From Oceaniglobus indicus (GTDB lineage Bacteria > Pseudomonadota > Alphaproteobacteria > Rhodobacterales > Rhodobacteraceae): a DNA stretch of 64,000 nucleotides. The stretch lies in NCBI RefSeq assembly GCF_002751875.1, contig NZ_NMZM01000001.1, positions 1-64,000 of the forward strand, written 5' to 3'. Positions 49,936-58,327 of the stretch are shown piece after piece (position 1 is the first letter of the stretch; each line of letters begins with the position of its first letter). Below the pieces are notes generated by a model. That model searched no databases, had not been told where the DNA came from, and worked only from the letters and a program-made list of their open reading frames with translations. A program made the translations under genes and the position numbers.

Positions 49936-50963
49936 GCCGGATCGCCATCGTCACCACCATGCGCAACGAAGCGCCGCACCTTCTGGAGTGGATCGCCCAT
50001 CATCGCGCGGCGGGGGTCGATGACTTCCTGGTCTTTTCGAACGATTGCAGCGATGGCACCGACACGATGCTGGACCTGCTCGGCGGCGCCGGCGTCGTGC
50101 ATCACATCCGCAACCCGGTGCCGGACGGGCGCACGCCGCAATGGTCGGCCCTGCGCCTTGCGGCCCGCCATCCCGTTCATGCGGCGGCCGACTGGATCGC
50201 CGTGATGGATTGTGACGAGTTCATCAACCTGCGCGCGCCCGGTGGCGGCTTGCCGGGCCTGATCGACCGATGCGCCGCCGATGCCATCGTCCTGCCATGG
50301 CGGCTGTTCGGCCATGGCGGCCACGCCATGCCGCCCGATCAGGCGACTCGGCGCGCGTTCAGGCGGGCGATAGCGCCCGACGCGCTTTATCCGCCGCTGT
50401 CGCGCTTCTTCAAGACCCTGTACCGGCGCGCCGCCTTCGCGAAACCGGGGGTGCATCGGCCGAAACCCGGTGACCGGACGGTGCGTTGGGTCGACGGGTC
50501 AGGTCGCGCGTTGCCAGACGGGTTTGCCAGCGCCGCGAACCGCATCATGCTCTGGGGCGATCCCCTGGCCACCGGATTGGTCCAGCTGAACCATTATTCC
50601 CTGCGTTCGGCGGGGGATTTCCTTCTGAAACAGGCCCGGGGCCTGCCCAACCACACCGACAAGGCGATCGACCTGACCTATTGGATCGAACGCAACTTCA
50701 ACACCGTCGAAGACCGCTCGATCGACGCCATGGCGGCGGCAACGGACGCGGAGTTCGATCGCCTTCTGGCCTTGCCGGGTGTGGCCGCGGCACAAAAGGC
50801 GGCCCGCACGACGGCACGCGCTCGGATCGACGCGATGCTGGAATCGCCGGACACGGCGGCATTGTTCGGCCGCCTCCTGCTCGCCGCCGACAGCGTGCCG
50901 CCCGATGACGCGACCGCGCGCCGGCTGGTCGCGCTCTATCAACGGGCGCTCAGCCTGTCGTGA
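49932..50963 (+). CDS. GT2-family glycosyltransferase
   Basis: 343 residues. N-terminal GT2-type domain (IAIVTTMRNEAPHLLEWIAH; FSNDCSDGTDTML; DXD region VMDCDEFINL at 93-96; later KPGVHRPKPGD and LVQLNHYSLRSAGDFLLK), then a helical C-terminal region. It closely parallels the N-terminal half of the 47198 protein but lacks the methyltransferase-like part. Starts at ATGA over the preceding stop. Its 3' end overlaps convergent P450 by 14 bp. Confidence 0.85.
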   Translation: MSRIAIVTTMRNEAPHLLEWIAHHRAAGVDDFLVFSNDCSDGTDTMLDLLGGAGVVHHIRNPVPDGRTPQWSALRLAARHPVHAAADWIAVMDCDEFINLRAPGGGLPGLIDRCAADAIVLPWRLFGHGGHAMPPDQATRRAFRRAIAPDALYPPLSRFFKTLYRRAAFAKPGVHRPKPGDRTVRWVDGSGRALPDGFASAANRIMLWGDPLATGLVQLNHYSLRSAGDFLLKQARGLPNHTDKAIDLTYWIERNFNTVEDRSIDAMAAATDAEFDRLLALPGVAAAQKAARTTARARIDAMLESPDTAALFGRLLLAADSVPPDDATARRLVALYQRALSLS

Positions 50964-52131
50964 CCTCCAGCCGCTCCAGCCCGTGAAAATGATAGATGTC
51001 GCCATAGCGCGGCACCCCGCACAGCGCCAGGTCGGGGCAACGCGCGAACAACACCGTCAGCGCGATCTGCAACTCCAGCCGCGCCAGCGGCGCCCCGACA
51101 CAGAAATGCGGCCCCGCGCCGAACGCCAGCTGCACCGGGGCCTTGCCGCCAAACCGTGCCGGATCGAACCGGTTCGGATCGGCGAACACGGCGGGATCGC
51201 GGTTCGCCGCCCCCAGCAGACAGGCGATCCGGTCGCCGCGCGCAAAGCGGTGGCCGAAGATCTCCACCGACTCGTACACCCAACGCGTGAACAGGTGCAG
51301 CGGCGAATCAAAGCGCAGGATCTCCTCGGCGATCGCGACGGAATTCTCGGGATAGAACGGCGTGCCGGTCTCCAGCAGGGTCTTCACGCCGTTGCCCAGG
51401 GCGTGCACCGTCGCCTCATGTCCCGCGTTCAACAGCAGGATGCACGTCGAAATCATCTCGTCCGGCGTCAGCCTGGCGCCGTCCTCCTCCGCCGCGATCA
51501 GATGGGTGATCAGATCGTCGGCCGGGCGGCTGCGCCGTGCCTCGATATGGCGGCGCAGGAAATCCGAGAACGCGCGCGCGGCCGTGGCGGCGGCATCCTC
51601 TTCGGCGCGGGTGCGGCCGGGCCGATACATGGCGACCATGGCGCCCGACCAGGCCAGCAACTGATCGCCCATGGTCTCGGGTACCCCCAGCAGCCGCGCG
51701 ATCACGGTGACGGGAACGGCCCGCGCATAGGCCGAAAGCAGTTCGACCTCGCCGCCGAAGCTGTCGATCAGCCGATGGCACAGCGCCTCGATATCCGGGG
51801 CCAGCCCGGCAATCCGGCGGGACGTGAACGCCCGCAACACCAGGCCGCGCAGCCGGGTGTGGCGCGGCGGTTCCAGTTCCAGCATCGAATGGGCTTCGAC
51901 GGCATAAAACGGCGCGGTATGGGGGGCCGGTGCCTCGGCATGTTCGCCCGGGGCCTCGCGGCCCAGCCGGCGGTCGCGCAACACCGCCTGCGTCGCGGCG
52001 TGCGTGGTTGTGGCGGGCAAGCCGTAATCGGCCCAGAACACGATGTCTCCCATGTCGCGCGCACGATCATAGGCGCCATAGGGCGATTGGACAAAGGCGG
52101 GATCGGTAGGCGATTGATCAAAACGTTCCAT
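50950..52131 (-). CDS. cytochrome P450
   Basis: Soluble bacterial P450, 393 residues. The heme-thiolate cysteine is C344 in FGAGPHFCVGAPLARLE. The I-helix oxygen-binding motif is AGHEAT (236-241), with alanine-threonine in the usual place, and ExxR is E270-R273 (EEILRF), followed by the meander. The substrate is unknown, and no ferredoxin or reductase gene is adjacent, so redox partners must be elsewhere. Divergent from the renalase-like gene. Confidence 0.92.
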   Translation of the reverse strand: MERFDQSPTDPAFVQSPYGAYDRARDMGDIVFWADYGLPATTTHAATQAVLRDRRLGREAPGEHAEAPAPHTAPFYAVEAHSMLELEPPRHTRLRGLVLRAFTSRRIAGLAPDIEALCHRLIDSFGGEVELLSAYARAVPVTVIARLLGVPETMGDQLLAWSGAMVAMYRPGRTRAEEDAAATAARAFSDFLRRHIEARRSRPADDLITHLIAAEEDGARLTPDEMISTCILLLNAGHEATVHALGNGVKTLLETGTPFYPENSVAIAEEILRFDSPLHLFTRWVYESVEIFGHRFARGDRIACLLGAANRDPAVFADPNRFDPARFGGKAPVQLAFGAGPHFCVGAPLARLELQIALTVLFARCPDLALCGVPRYGDIYHFHGLERLEVTTG

Positions 52132-52177
52132 GGCCTCGTCTTAGACCGCACGCCCCGGCCCGGCAATGCCATCCCCC

Positions 52178-52212
52178 GCTTCTCATTGATCCAAATACTC
52201 ATTCCGCCGCCA
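52178..52212 (-). repeat. intergenic motif copy C
   Basis: Minus-strand core GAGTATTTGGATCAATGAGA followed by AGC, between divergent P450 and renalase-like genes. Confidence 0.65.
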
Positions 52213-52271
52213 AGTCTGGTCATGGCCGGTGCGGGGGCTAGACTCCGCTGAACCCTGGCAAAGGAAACGAC

Positions 52272-53177
52272 ATGGACGTGGCGATCATCGGGGCGGGGCT
52301 GGCCGGGCTGGCGGCGGCGCGCATTCTGGCCGATGCCGGCAGACCGGCGGTCATCTTCGACAAGGGGCGGGGCCTCGGCGGCCGTCTGGCGACGCGCCGC
52401 CGCGCACCCTGGGCGTTCGATCACGGCGCACCGGGGGTCGCTCCGGCCGGGGGCGATCTGGCCGCCTACCTGATCGCTGCCACGGCGGCGGGCGCGGCCA
52501 AGCCGATCCGGGATGCGCCCAACACCCACCGTGGCCTGCCCGGGATGAGCGGGTTGGTGAAACCGCTGGCCGTCGGGCTGGACATCCGGCGCGCAACCGA
52601 GGTTGCCCGCGTCATCGGGCGTGGCGGGCGCCTGGCCTTGCTGGACGCCTGTGACGAGGATCTGGGCACGTTCGACCGGCTGATCTGTGCGATTCCCGCG
52701 CCACAGGCCGCGCGGGTTCTGGCGGCGGTGCTGGACGGCACCGGCGTGCAGCGGATCGAGGCGGCGCGCATGGATCCCTGCTGGACCCTCATGGCCAGCT
52801 GGAACGGCGGACCGGCGCTGGCGCGTCAAACGGGCGGCGCACCTTTCGCCAGCGTCCTGTGTCAGCACCATGGCGACCGCCCCGTCTGGGTTGCCCACGC
52901 CGCCCCCGACTGGAGCCGGGCCAATCTCGAACTCGACCGCGACGATGCCCGCGACGTTCTGACCAATGCCCTGATGGCGCACCTCGGCACAACCCGTCAG
53001 CCCGACATCGCCATGGCGCACCGTTGGCGTTATGCCCGCACTGCCGTGCCCATGGGCCGGGACTTCCTCGCGCAGGCCGGCGGGCGCGTCCTGATCGGGG
53101 GGGACTGGGCGCTTGGCCCGCAGGCCGGCCATGCCTTCACCAGCGGTCAGGCCATGGGCCGTGCGCTGGGGGGCTGA
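52272..53177 (+). CDS. renalase-like FAD-dependent oxidoreductase
   Basis: 301-residue flavoprotein. The dinucleotide motif GAGLAGLAAARIL (7-12 glycine core) and FDKGRGLGGRLATRR match the renalase-like amine-oxidase branch, and the C-terminal FAD motif VLIGGDWALGPQAGHAFTSGQAMG follows. Renalase-type enzymes oxidise isomers of NAD(P)H; that activity is family knowledge. Upstream 15 bp are purine-rich. It precedes mnmH by 49 bp on the same strand. Confidence 0.85.
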   Translation: MDVAIIGAGLAGLAAARILADAGRPAVIFDKGRGLGGRLATRRRAPWAFDHGAPGVAPAGGDLAAYLIAATAAGAAKPIRDAPNTHRGLPGMSGLVKPLAVGLDIRRATEVARVIGRGGRLALLDACDEDLGTFDRLICAIPAPQAARVLAAVLDGTGVQRIEAARMDPCWTLMASWNGGPALARQTGGAPFASVLCQHHGDRPVWVAHAAPDWSRANLELDRDDARDVLTNALMAHLGTTRQPDIAMAHRWRYARTAVPMGRDFLAQAGGRVLIGGDWALGPQAGHAFTSGQAMGRALGG

Positions 53178-53226
53178 GTCCGGCGCCGGGGCTGGTCGCC
53201 CCCCACAGGTTGGAGTAGGCAGCACC

Positions 53227-54294
53227 ATGGCCATTGCGTTCGATACATTCACCGCCTTCCGCGACCACGGCTTCGACACGCTGATCGACGTGCGCGCACC
53301 GTCGGAATACGCCGAGGATCACGTTCCCGGCGCGATCTCGCTGCCCGTGCTCAGCGATGCGGAACGTGCCCGCGTCGGCACCATCTATAAACAGGTCAGC
53401 GCCTTTGATGCCCGCAAGATCGGCGCGGCGCTGGTGGCGCGCAATGCCGCGACCCATATCGAGGGCGCGCTGGCCGGACACGACGGTGGCTGGCGGCCGC
53501 TGGTCTATTGCTGGCGCGGCGGTCAACGCTCGAACGCCTTCGCGTCGATCCTGACGCAGATCGGCTGGCGCGCCGGGGTGGTCGAGGGCGGCTATCGCAG
53601 CTATCGGCGGGCGGTGAAGGCCATGCTCTATGACCAGCCGTTTCCCTGTCCGGTGGTCCTGCTGGACGGCAACACCGGCACCGCCAAGACCGAACTGCTG
53701 CACCTCGCGCGCGATCGGGGGGTGCAGATCCTGGACCTCGAAGGGCTGGCGAACCATCGCGGATCGCTGTTCGGTGCCATGGGCGACCAACCGGCGCAAA
53801 AAGGGTTCGAATCGCGATTGGCCGACGCCGTTGCCGCCCTGACGCCGGGCCGTCCGGTGCTGGTCGAGGCGGAATCCAGCAAGGTCGGCCAGCGGGTCGT
53901 GCCGCCATCGCTCTGGTCGGCCATGGGCCGGGCGCGGCGCATCGAACTGCGGGTGCCGCCCGAAGCGCGCGCCAGCTATCTGACCCGCACCTATGCCGAC
54001 ATCGTGGCCGACACGCCCCGCCTGATGCAGACGCTGTCGGCGCTGGTGCGCCTTCAGGGGCATGACCGGGTGGCGCGCTGGAAGGATCTGGCGATGGCCG
54101 GCGCACATGAAACCCTGGCGCTGGAGCTGATGCGCGACCACTACGATCCGCGCTATGGTCGCGAACGCGGCGCGCCCGACCGGCTGGCCGTGATCGAGGC
54201 GGCGACGCTGGACGCCGACGGCCTTGCCCGCGCCGCGGACCGGATCGCGGCCCTTATGCACGGCCTGGCGGCGCAGGCAGTGCCGGATCGCTGA
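53227..54294 (+). CDS. mnmH: tRNA 2-selenouridine synthase MnmH (SelU/YbbB)
   Basis: MnmH, 355 residues. It replaces sulfur of 2-thiouridine-34 with selenium from selenophosphate in tRNAs. The rhodanese domain has catalytic C95 in VYCWRGGQRS, and the P-loop domain has GNTGTAKT at 148-155. Length is typical. The partner selD, which supplies selenophosphate, follows convergently. Selenoprotein genes selA and selB are not in this window. Confidence 0.93.
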   Translation: MAIAFDTFTAFRDHGFDTLIDVRAPSEYAEDHVPGAISLPVLSDAERARVGTIYKQVSAFDARKIGAALVARNAATHIEGALAGHDGGWRPLVYCWRGGQRSNAFASILTQIGWRAGVVEGGYRSYRRAVKAMLYDQPFPCPVVLLDGNTGTAKTELLHLARDRGVQILDLEGLANHRGSLFGAMGDQPAQKGFESRLADAVAALTPGRPVLVEAESSKVGQRVVPPSLWSAMGRARRIELRVPPEARASYLTRTYADIVADTPRLMQTLSALVRLQGHDRVARWKDLAMAGAHETLALELMRDHYDPRYGRERGAPDRLAVIEAATLDADGLARAADRIAALMHGLAAQAVPDR

Positions 54295-54307
54295 TGTTCG
54301 GCGTCGG

Positions 54308-56503
54308 CTAGCGCACCGTGATGAAGGGCGCGCCCGCGTGCAGGGTGCCGATGACGCCCGCCGCGTATCCCGCCTTCTGCAGCGCGGCCAGCGTTTCGCG
54401 CGCCGCGTCGGGCGCGACGGCCGCCAGCAAGCCGCCCGCGGTCTGCGGATCGAACAACAGATCCGCCTCGGGCGTGTCGGGCAGGGCCATGCGCAAGGCG
54501 ATCCTGTGGTTCTCCGGGAACAGGGTCGAGCGGTGACCGGCCCGCGCCAAATCTGCCGCCCCATCCAGCAACGGCACATCGCCCAATGCCACCGCCGCGG
54601 CCAGCCCCGAGGCGTCGAGCATGCCCATCAAGTGTCCCGCCAGGCCAAAGCCCGTCACGTCGGTCATGGCATGGGCGTGGCGCAGGATTTCGGCGGCGCG
54701 GCCCTGGCCCTGTTGCATGGCCTCGAGCGCGCAGCCAACCCAGCCACCGCGCGCGCCCATCGCCATCTCGGCGGCAAGGATGACGCCGGTGCCGACGGGT
54801 TTGGTCAGGATCAGCACGTCGTCCGCCCGTGCGCCGGCCAAGGTGATCGCCCCGTCGGCCAGCCCGGTGATGGTGAAGCCCAGCGACAGGTGATCGCCGA
54901 TCAGGGTGTGACCGCCGACGATCTCGGCCCCCGCAGCGGCAAAGACCTCGGCCGCCGCGCCCATTATCTCGGCCATCATGTCGGCGTGGATTTCCGGCGT
55001 CGCGCGCGGCAGGATCACGGTGGGCAGCGCGGCCTGGGGATGCGCGCCCATGGCAAAGACATCACCCAGCGCATGGTTGGCGGTGATGCGCGCGAACACG
55101 GCCGGGTCTTCGGTGAAGGCGCGCAAATGGTCGGTGGTGATGACCTGTCGAATGTCACCGAAGCGCAGGATTGCGGCATCGTCGCCCGGCGCGCTTTGCA
55201 CATCCGCACGTGACGGCGCGGGCAGGGCGGCCAGCGCCGCCCTCAGCCCCGCCTGACCCAGCTTCGAGCCGCAGCCGCCGCACATCGGCTTGCCCCCGTT
55301 CAGGGCCGCGTCCATGCCGGCCGCCACCCTTGCGGGCGGTTTCGGCCCTGCCATCCGGGGCAGGTCGGCCAGCTTGTCCATGAAGGCGCGGTCGATCCGG
55401 TCCTTCCAGCGCCACAGCAACGGCCCCGCCAGCCGCAGGCCGAACTTGTCGGCCACGGCCGATTTCTCGCCCAGCGAGATCAGCTTGAGATAGCCATTTT
55501 GCGGGCGATAGGGTTTCAGCGTGCCATGGCCCAGCCGCGCCATCAGGTTGCGGTGCAGAACGGGGGCCTGGCGCACGGCAAAGACCCCGGCCTTGGGGCG
55601 CGGTGCGTAGCCCATGTGCGCACAATCGCCCACGGCAAAGACATCGGGATCGTCAGGGGTCTGCAACGTGGCGCCGACGCGGATGAACCCCTCGTGCAGG
55701 GCCAGGTCGGTGTGCGCGATCCAGTCGTGCGGCCGTGCCCCGGCCGCGCCGGTGGTGAAACCGCTGGTGAGGCGCTGTCCGTCGGCCAGAACAACGCCCT
55801 CGGCGTCCAGCGCGGTGACGGCGGTCTGTTCCAGCAAGGTGATTCCCATCGCCCGCATCCGCGCGCGCAGGGCCCGCGCCGCGCCCGCGCCGATCCCCGA
55901 AAGGGCGTCCGAATGTTCGATGACATGGACCGGGCCGGTGCGACCGGCGGCCTGCCGGGCGCCATGGGCCATCGCCATGGCCAGCTCGACCCCGGCGACC
56001 CCGCCGCCGACCACGGCCAGCCCGCGGTCCGCCAGGTTCGGATCGGCGCGCAACCGTTCCAGTTGACGCGCCCAGCGTTCAGCGAACCGGTGCAGCGGCT
56101 TGGCCGGGGTCGCGTGGTCCGCGAAACCGGGCAACTCGGGCATGTCGGAATGGATGCCCACGTCGATCGACACCGCGTCATAGCGCACCGGCCCGCGCCC
56201 GGCGACGTTGACCGTCCTGGCCGCACGGTCCAGCCCATCGGCCCGCCCCAGGATCAGGCGCGCCCCCGCGAACCGCGCCAGCCGGACGAGGTCGATCTCG
56301 AGCGTTTCGCGCGCGTAATGGCCGGCCACGAACCCCGGCAGCATCCCGGTATAGGGGGCGGTCGGCGCGGGGTTGATGACGCTGACACGCACCCCCGGCA
56401 ACGGGTCCATCCCCCAGCGACGCAAGAGCAACGCATGGGCATGACCGCCGCCAACCAGCAGCAGATCGCGTGTCAGGGGAAGCGGCGCGGGGGACATGGG
56501 CAT
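54308..56503 (-). CDS. selD: selenophosphate synthetase SelD fused to an NDH-2-like flavoprotein
   Basis: 731-residue fusion. Residues about 1-385 form a pyridine-nucleotide-disulfide oxidoreductase-like domain (FAD motif LLLVGGGHAHALLLRRWG at about 14-31; second motif GLAVVGGGVAGVELA at 161-175; DVFAVGDCAHMG). Residues about 395-731 are SelD, which makes selenophosphate from selenide and ATP: the catalytic pair C411 and K414 lie in GGCGSKLG, with PGDDAAIL and VTGFGLAGHLMGML downstream. The catalytic residue is cysteine, not selenocysteine. Such fusions occur in several bacteria; the flavin domain may act on selenium reduction, which is inference. Starts 56503 and 56497 are both possible. Confidence 0.93.
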   Translation of the reverse strand: MPMSPAPLPLTRDLLLVGGGHAHALLLRRWGMDPLPGVRVSVINPAPTAPYTGMLPGFVAGHYARETLEIDLVRLARFAGARLILGRADGLDRAARTVNVAGRGPVRYDAVSIDVGIHSDMPELPGFADHATPAKPLHRFAERWARQLERLRADPNLADRGLAVVGGGVAGVELAMAMAHGARQAAGRTGPVHVIEHSDALSGIGAGAARALRARMRAMGITLLEQTAVTALDAEGVVLADGQRLTSGFTTGAAGARPHDWIAHTDLALHEGFIRVGATLQTPDDPDVFAVGDCAHMGYAPRPKAGVFAVRQAPVLHRNLMARLGHGTLKPYRPQNGYLKLISLGEKSAVADKFGLRLAGPLLWRWKDRIDRAFMDKLADLPRMAGPKPPARVAAGMDAALNGGKPMCGGCGSKLGQAGLRAALAALPAPSRADVQSAPGDDAAILRFGDIRQVITTDHLRAFTEDPAVFARITANHALGDVFAMGAHPQAALPTVILPRATPEIHADMMAEIMGAAAEVFAAAGAEIVGGHTLIGDHLSLGFTITGLADGAITLAGARADDVLILTKPVGTGVILAAEMAMGARGGWVGCALEAMQQGQGRAAEILRHAHAMTDVTGFGLAGHLMGMLDASGLAAAVALGDVPLLDGAADLARAGHRSTLFPENHRIALRMALPDTPEADLLFDPQTAGGLLAAVAPDAARETLAALQKAGYAAGVIGTLHAGAPFITVR

Positions 56504-56619
56504 CGTGGGTCTCGGGCGTGTTGAGGGGTGGTGCGGTGATAGAGGCCCGCGGGGGAATTGGCGAGCCGCGTTTGCGGCGGGACGCACCGGTCAAGTGCAG
56601 TGTTCGTGGTTGGTGTCGA

Positions 56620-56653
56620 TGCCTCCGGCGGGAGTATTTCGGTCAGTAAGAAA
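56620..56653 (+). repeat. intergenic motif copy D
   Basis: Plus-strand copy with core AGTATTTCGGTCAGTAAGAA between PNPOx and selD genes. The 33 nt 56620-56652 are identical, in inverse orientation, to copy A about 32 kb away. Confidence 0.75.
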
Positions 56654-56727
56654 TCCAAAGCAACGGCCCTGCCGGGAAAGGCCGGTTTCGCGGTCGCGAT
56701 CAGATCGCGTGCCGGATTCATCGGTCC

Positions 56728-57285
56728 TCACGGGGCAAGCCAGCGTCCGGCAAAGCCGTCGTGCCCGGCGAACAGGGCGCGGCGGTGGCGGTCCTGGCCC
56801 AGATGCACCATGTCGACTCTCGTGATGGTGCCGACCAGCGCGCAGAACCGGGCGCGCCGAATGCCGGGAGTGTGATCTTCGGGCGCGGGGATCGTGGTGC
56901 CGGGTGCGGGTTCTCCGCCGTATGCCATGCGCCCGGCGGGGGGGATACGCGCCCACCGGTCCTGAACCGCGTCACCGCGCAGGATCTGCATCGTCAGGGT
57001 CAGCCTCAGTTGCACCGCGTCACCGGGCGACCAGAACGACAGCGCGGCGCGCGGATCGCGGGTCAGTTCGGCGATCTTTTCCGAGGCGCTGTCGGTGTGC
57101 ACCTCGACCTCGGCCAGACGTGCATCGGCGCGGCGCAGCACGACCCAGCGGGCCTGGGGGGCGCCATCGATGCCGGTCGTGGCCAGAACGCCGGTGCGAC
57201 AGGGATGATCGCCATCGGCCACCCCCGCCGCCAGCAGATCCCACAGGGCGGTGCGCCACGCGGGCAGGGTGTGTTCGTCAATCAT
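56728..57285 (-). CDS. PNPOx-family flavin-binding protein
   Basis: 185-residue split-barrel protein of the pyridoxamine-phosphate oxidase superfamily (GVLATTGIDGAPQARWVVLRR; KIAELTRDPRAALSFWSPGD; VQLRLTLTMQIL). The C-terminal PNPOx dimerisation segment is weak, so it is probably not PdxH itself. Flavin or F420-type cofactor and substrate are unknown. Its start overlaps the stop of the lipocalin-like gene by 8 bp, making it the last gene of the ABC/lipocalin operon. Confidence 0.82.
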   Translation of the reverse strand: MIDEHTLPAWRTALWDLLAAGVADGDHPCRTGVLATTGIDGAPQARWVVLRRADARLAEVEVHTDSASEKIAELTRDPRAALSFWSPGDAVQLRLTLTMQILRGDAVQDRWARIPPAGRMAYGGEPAPGTTIPAPEDHTPGIRRARFCALVGTITRVDMVHLGQDRHRRALFAGHDGFAGRWLAP

Positions 57286-58327
57286 ATCCCGTCATCTCCA
57301 GGTATCCGCGCCCTGTCGCGCTGCCCTCGATCGTGACCGGACCTTCCCAGTAGGGCACCGTGGTGTCCATCCAGGCATCGCGGTTTAGGGCGCGGATCGT
57401 CACGTCGAGGCCCCGCTCGGGCAGTTCCACGCGCCAGTCCACCGGCACATCGCGCCCGGCGACGCGGTGGATGTCGAGCGGCGTCATCGCCAGCGCGCCG
57501 TCGCCATAGGGGGTGGCCGTGCCGTCGGGTTCGATCCAGGTGGCCGAAGTGAAATCGCCGGCGCCCCCCCGCAACACGAAGCCCATCAGCTTCGCGCCAT
57601 CATCGAAGCTGAGGCTGATCCAGTCCCAACCGCTTTGCGTCGGGTCCAGAAGTTGCGACGACCATTCGCGGTCCAGCCACGCGGCGCCGGTCACCTCGAC
57701 CGCACCATCGGGCAAATCAAGCGTGCCGCTGACCCGAAAGAAGGGTTGCGAGTAATACATGCTGGCCTGGCCGCTGGCGGATTTGACCGAGAAACCAGCG
57801 TCACCCTGCAACACCAGCGGGCCATCGGCGCTGAGCTTCAGGTCATAGCCGAAATCGGCCCCCTGCGCGCGCAGCGTCACGTCGGACAGGGCCGGTCCGG
57901 ACAGCGCCCATTCGTCGATCCAGGCCGCGAAGCCGTCACTGGTCGACACGCCCGCCTGGCCCGTGCCGCCGCGCCCCAGGCGCTCGGCCACGAAATGGCG
58001 CGTTGGCGTTGTCACGGCGGCGTGTCCCATCCAGGCCTGCGCGCTTTGCCAGCCGTCCTGAAGGGGTGCGCCCGGCGTCAGGGCGGATCGGAACAGCGTC
58101 CACTGGACACCGTAATCGGTGCCGTCGTCGCCCTTCAGGTTGGCAGTGACATACCACCATTCGATGCGGAACGCGGGATGGGGGCCGTGATCGGCGGGAA
58201 AGGTCAGCACGGTGTCGCGCGAGGGCAAGGCATAGGCGTCGGCCGCATTGCCGAGGCCGGCAAACCCCTGGGCGCCAAGGGGCGCCGCCCAGAGCAGAAG
58301 CGGCAGCAAGAGCATCCTAACGTTCAT
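57278..58327 (-). CDS. secreted lipocalin-like protein (AttH/CrtC superfamily)
   Basis: 349 residues. A signal peptide is visible (MLLLPLLLWAAPLGAQ, cleavage after residue ~20). The mature protein has the AttH/hydroxyneurosporene-synthase-like double lipocalin fold (FRIEWWYVTANL, YGVQWTLFRSA, WLDREWSSQLLDPTQSGWDW). No carotenoid genes are near, so the CrtC function is unlikely; an exported lipid- or small-molecule-binding role with the adjacent ABC transporter fits better. Overlaps the permease gene by 11 bp and the PNPOx gene by 8 bp. Confidence 0.85.
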   Translation of the reverse strand: MNVRMLLLPLLLWAAPLGAQGFAGLGNAADAYALPSRDTVLTFPADHGPHPAFRIEWWYVTANLKGDDGTDYGVQWTLFRSALTPGAPLQDGWQSAQAWMGHAAVTTPTRHFVAERLGRGGTGQAGVSTSDGFAAWIDEWALSGPALSDVTLRAQGADFGYDLKLSADGPLVLQGDAGFSVKSASGQASMYYSQPFFRVSGTLDLPDGAVEVTGAAWLDREWSSQLLDPTQSGWDWISLSFDDGAKLMGFVLRGGAGDFTSATWIEPDGTATPYGDGALAMTPLDIHRVAGRDVPVDWRVELPERGLDVTIRALNRDAWMDTTVPYWEGPVTIEGSATGRGYLEMTGYD

